Assembly (NCBI GenBank): GCA_034620365.1
Contig: JAQGEQ010000204.1
Span: 682,001 to 746,000 of the forward strand
Source: Pegea sp. RAD2-039
Lineage: Eukaryota > Chordata > Thaliacea > Salpida > Salpidae
Direction: 5' to 3'
DNA length: 64,000 bases
Shown here piece by piece: positions 63,510 through 64,000 of the stretch. The translations under genes were made by a program, and so were the position numbers. Positions within the stretch are counted from its first letter, which is position 1; each line of letters starts with the position of its first letter. Below the pieces are notes generated by a model that saw only the letters and a list, made by a program, of their open reading frames with translations, was not told the DNA's origin and did no database searches.

Positions 63510-64000
63510 CTATGAAAAGATAAAGTCAGTTCTTTTCAGTTATTTAAAATATTGTTTTTATGATATGTATTATGTTATTAATGTATTATTATTATGTTAT
63601 TACTTCAACATTTTATTCAATACTTTCATAGATCAAAAATATCAATAAGTTAATATTTTCAGTGGATTAAAACTCTTTCACAAGTTTATATAATGATACA
63701 TGCCAATGTTTGTTAAATACAGTAAGTATAAGCAATATAAATATAAATCTCACTTTGTATTTTATTTTATATAATTTTGAAGAAAAAAACTATTTACTAT
63801 ATTCAAACAAAAAAATTCAAAGAAAACCTCTAAATCAAAAAAGTTTTATCTGACTCATATCTATATTTTCAATAAATAGCTAGACAAAAAAATTGATGAC
63901 AATATACAAGAAAAAACATTGAAAAGAACAAAATTATTTTGCCAATGTCCTTCACTTTAAAGAATATATAAAGTAAATCAAGTATCTAAACATAATTTTC
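63510..64000. other. CHMP1 first intron, running off the window
   Basis: No ATG with a donor of the required phase was found on the minus strand here, so this is probably intron sequence. It is nearly pure AT-rich DNA with nothing else recognisable. Confidence 0.5.

Noticed and set aside
1..64000. CRISPR arrays, bacterial operons, riboswitches, tRNA and rRNA genes
   Set aside because: None seen; the window is eukaryotic, and the only tRNA-like sequence is the SINE head.

Overview
The window is nuclear DNA of a small-genome, strongly AT-rich bilaterian animal. The signs are multi-exon genes with GT–AG introns (many only 45–60 bases), animal-type gene families, and decayed LINE and SINE retrotransposons. 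Gene density is about one per 5 kb. Density, intron size and possible trans-splice acceptors before start codons fit a compact lophotrochozoan such as a flatworm, orthonectid or rotifer, but the sequence does not settle the phylum. Gene models were built by hand: reading frame, splice sites and codon phase were carried through every exon and checked against remembered family sequences, with no database search.

Layout, left to right. The 3' end of a ceramide kinase gene (+, 3–1257) opens the window. An intergenic stretch with a SINE follows, then an eight-exon orphan gene (+, 4541–6708). A tight minus-strand trio comes next: farnesyltransferase alpha subunit (6915–9046), an intronless HEAT/ARM-repeat protein (9252–11198) and TFIIF beta (11647–13105). 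A 5 kb transposon graveyard (13.1–18.3 kb) separates these from a complete 16-exon SLC5 sodium/solute cotransporter (−, 18350–24398) and a single-exon prolyl-tRNA editing-domain protein (−, 26478–26981). Repeats fill 26.2–30.2 kb. Then come GPS2 (+, 31307–33033), a small basic-protein gene model (+, 37304–37787), a second LINE copy (38.2–39.3 kb), an SNX9/18/33-type sorting nexin (−, 41195–44097) and deoxyribose-phosphate aldolase (+, 48202–50307).

The right-hand 13 kb is the most interesting. At 50924–55379 (−) is a 13-exon gene whose product has a signal peptide, about three Ig-like modules, one membrane span and a TIR domain, which is the layout of the vertebrate IL-1 receptor family. Next to it is an 18-exon POT1-like telomere-end-binding protein (+, 56949–61706) that appears to carry an extra OB-like segment between the two OB folds known from human POT1. 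The window ends with CHMP1 of ESCRT-III (−, 61876–63509; first exon outside).

The genes do not form one pathway. Most are housekeeping functions (lipid kinase, prenylation, basal transcription, endocytosis and ESCRT, nucleoside catabolism, telomere protection), with one candidate innate-immune or cytokine-type receptor.
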